From Phycisphaerales bacterium (GTDB lineage Bacteria; Planctomycetota; Phycisphaerae; UBA1845): a stretch of DNA of 64,000 nt. Of the stretch, positions 62,152 to 64,000 are shown piece after piece. Both the position numbers and the translations under genes were made by a program. Position 1 is the stretch's first letter, and every line of letters starts with the position of its first letter. The stretch is taken from contig JABFSN010000168.1 in NCBI GenBank assembly GCA_013140575.1, positions 1 to 64,000 on the forward strand, in the 5' to 3' direction. Under the pieces are notes generated by a model. The model did no database searches. It saw nothing but the letters and a program-made list of their open reading frames with translations, and had not been told where the DNA came from.

Positions 62152-63620
62152 TTTCCGCCGTCCTTTCGGCCGGCGCTCCCCGCCCGAACCGGTGGTGGCT
62201 GTGGTTTGTCGGTGAACTCTATGCCCCGGTTCGTAATGACGTACGCCTGGCGGCGATTGGAGTGCGCCGAGCCCCTGGACTTTACGATGAAGATCTGCCG
62301 GTTGACCTCCTGGTCGGTCTCGACAAAACGCAGTTGGACGACCGCGTCCACCACGGAGGAGAAGCCGACGCCGCTGATTTCCTCATCGCTACTTGTTTGG
62401 CCGTTGACCTGGTTGGTCAGGATGCTGGTAATGCCTCGTTCCTTGACCACGCTTATCAGCCGCATCATGAAATCAAAGGCCGCCTGTTCGGACCCCATGC
62501 GGAGGCAGGCGGAGACTGCGTCGAGGATCAGGTGGTTCGGCTTGAAGCTGTCGAGGGCCAGAATGGTACGACCCAGGTGACCATCAGAGCCAATGCTTTC
62601 CGGCATGGCGGTTTGGAAGAGCAGCTTTCGGGCGCGAATGGCTGGACGCAGGTCGATCCCGGGGCTGAGCATCCCGCTGATCAACGCCTCCTTGGATTCC
62701 TCGAAATTCAGGCTTAACACCCTTTCGCCGCGACGGCAGGCGGCATGCGCGAACGTGCTCGCCAGCGTGGTCTTGCCCGCGCCGCTGTTGCCCGAAATAA
62801 GAACGCAGGATGCGCGGCGGAAGCCTCCATCCAACATTAGGTCCAGTCCCTTCAATCCCGTGGAGACCTTTGGCCCCAGCGGCTGATGGGTCAGTTCGGC
62901 CGTGGTCAGCGGAAACAGGACAATCCCGTGCTCGCCAAAGACGTAGGGATACTCGTTGGTCCCAAAGCCGGAGCCCCGATACTTGATCACCCGTAATCGG
63001 CGAGTCGCCACTTGTCCCACCACTCGGTGGTCGAGGCGGATCACGCAATCCGCCATGAAGTCCAGGAACTCATATTGAGACATTTGTTGGGCGTCGTCGC
63101 GGTGAGACTTCACCGAAAGGACGCTGGTCAGCCCCCGGTCAGTTAACCAATCATGGAGCCTGAACAGTTCGTTGCGTTCGCGATTCAAGTCGTCGTAAAT
63201 CCGCAGCAGCACGTCCAACGCATCCATCACGATCCGCTTGGCCCGGATCCTCTTTACGTGCCCGCCCACGATCGCCAGCATTCCCTGAATGTCGAAATCG
63301 CCGGAGCGGACTTCTTCCCCGGGCAACCGGGCCTCAACGATGGCGATCTTGCCGGCCTTCTCCAGGGCCGCCAGGTTCCATCCCATCGACCGCGCGTTCA
63401 TACGGATGGCCCCGGCTCTTTCCTCAAATGTAACGAACACCCCGGGTTGACCCGCCATCGCCCCACGGCAAAGGAACTCCAGACCCAGCACCGTCTTTCC
63501 GGAACCCGGCCCACCACAGACCAACGTGGTCCGCCCTCGGGGAAATCCGCCCTCCAGGATCTGATCCAGCCCGGCGATTTGGGTTGCCACTTTGGGGATG
63601 GGGCGACGTTTTCCGTGCAT
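62148..63620 (-). CDS. kaiC: Circadian clock-type ATPase KaiC
   Basis: The 490-residue protein has two RecA-like domains. CI has Walker A GGPGSGKT (36-43) and catalytic Glu pair FVTFEE (62-67). CII has GNSGAGKT (277-284) and LNFEES (304-309). At the position of the cyanobacterial phosphosites S431/T432 it reads FSSVVDAVVQL, with Ser421 and Ser422, so autophosphorylation is possible. KaiA-binding tail residues are not conserved and no kaiA is present. ATG 63620 is the first gene of the operon. Confidence 0.94.
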   Translation of the reverse strand: MHGKRRPIPKVATQIAGLDQILEGGFPRGRTTLVCGGPGSGKTVLGLEFLCRGAMAGQPGVFVTFEERAGAIRMNARSMGWNLAALEKAGKIAIVEARLPGEEVRSGDFDIQGMLAIVGGHVKRIRAKRIVMDALDVLLRIYDDLNRERNELFRLHDWLTDRGLTSVLSVKSHRDDAQQMSQYEFLDFMADCVIRLDHRVVGQVATRRLRVIKYRGSGFGTNEYPYVFGEHGIVLFPLTTAELTHQPLGPKVSTGLKGLDLMLDGGFRRASCVLISGNSGAGKTTLASTFAHAACRRGERVLSLNFEESKEALISGMLSPGIDLRPAIRARKLLFQTAMPESIGSDGHLGRTILALDSFKPNHLILDAVSACLRMGSEQAAFDFMMRLISVVKERGITSILTNQVNGQTSSDEEISGVGFSSVVDAVVQLRFVETDQEVNRQIFIVKSRGSAHSNRRQAYVITNRGIEFTDKPQPPPVRAGSAGRKDGGK

Positions 63621-64000
63621 GATCTACTCCTGTTCGCGACTTCACGTCGCACCGGCCAAGCTCGCAAACGCCCGGGGATTGTCGGCGCCGACACACCCGG
63701 GAACAAAAAAACCGACGTAGCCGAACACGCACAGGTACTCGACCACGCCGGCTTACTCGTTGACTGGCCTCCCGGCGCCGCCGGGTTGCCCTTCATCTCG
63801 TCTACCGATTCGGAGGCGATTCGCACAGTAATCGCGCCCCACCACATCCATTGTGACACCCGCCGCGGACAAAGCAAACCGGTCTCTCAGGGGACGACCT
63901 GCTCCCTGGCGAATGATCCAGACGACGGAGAGTGCAGCCGCCCTCAGGGCTGCGGGGTTGGCGGTATTATCGCCTGGCGGGCAGGCCTATTTCTTCTTCA
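63621..64000. other. Upstream region of kaiC, nothing coding recognised
   Basis: 380 bp to the window edge. The kai promoter should lie here, but no clear -35/-10 pair was found. A short palindrome GCAGCCGCCCTCAGGGCTGC at 63943-63962 resembles the CCCTC..GGG palindromes at 47155 and 60974. Confidence 0.4.

Overview
The window looks like the chromosome of a high-GC member of the Planctomycetota, probably Phycisphaerae-like. The evidence is the set of very large secreted proteins carrying DCNGNGxPDECE, thrombospondin-type-3 and dockerin-like C-terminal repeats, PEP-CTERM proteins, seven-repeat FG-GAP lipoproteins, Asn/Gly/Thr-rich lipoprotein linkers and small CxxC proteins. The phylum call is an inference from gene content; no rRNA is present.

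Layout. 1-3.5 kb is a mobile or defence-like edge: a frameshifted transposase tail, a Y1 (RAYT-like) transposase next to a REPIN-like repeat, and an AAA ATPase/PIN-like pair. 3.5-14.1 kb holds two tandem FG-GAP lipoproteins, a release-factor-like protein, MoaB, a giant metallopeptidase/VWA surface protein and a PEP-CTERM protein. 14.2-30.1 kb is mostly housekeeping: B12-radical SAM, galE, mnmE, ileS, dprA, a NUDIX hydrolase, an HhH-GPD glycosylase, a response regulator, an S41 lipoprotein and a PilZ-REC-Hpt protein. 30.1-43.3 kb holds a subtilisin with repeat arrays and a beta-helix, a 2[4Fe-4S] ferredoxin, a CHASE2 adenylate cyclase, the SRP RNA followed by dnaX and ybaB, and a beta-propeller lipoprotein. 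43.4-48.8 kb holds a DUF2442/DUF4160 pair, then a respiratory cluster read on the minus strand (Rieske protein, cytochrome b, nine-haem cytochrome c) and a thioesterase.

At 49 kb a tRNA-Gly(GCC) gene is followed by an integrated element. It holds a tyrosine integrase, a primase-polymerase/helicase, an AlpA-type regulator, a block of four 11-bp iterons with nested palindromes, and a 587-residue protein of unknown function. An IS630-family element with TA target duplication and an A7 frameshift site lies at its right side. No capsid or conjugation gene is visible, so the gene set resembles a phage satellite (PICI-like) or a small integrative plasmid.

The right end has two DUF3494 (ice-binding-like) secreted proteins. 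They are preceded by a structured leader that ends in a very strong intrinsic terminator, which suggests conditional antitermination. A kaiC-kaiB-PAS operon with no kaiA follows. The points most worth a second look are the tRNA-Gly element with its iterons, the DUF3494 leader, the ATPase/PIN pair with an altered Walker B, and the repeat families linked to the RAYT gene.
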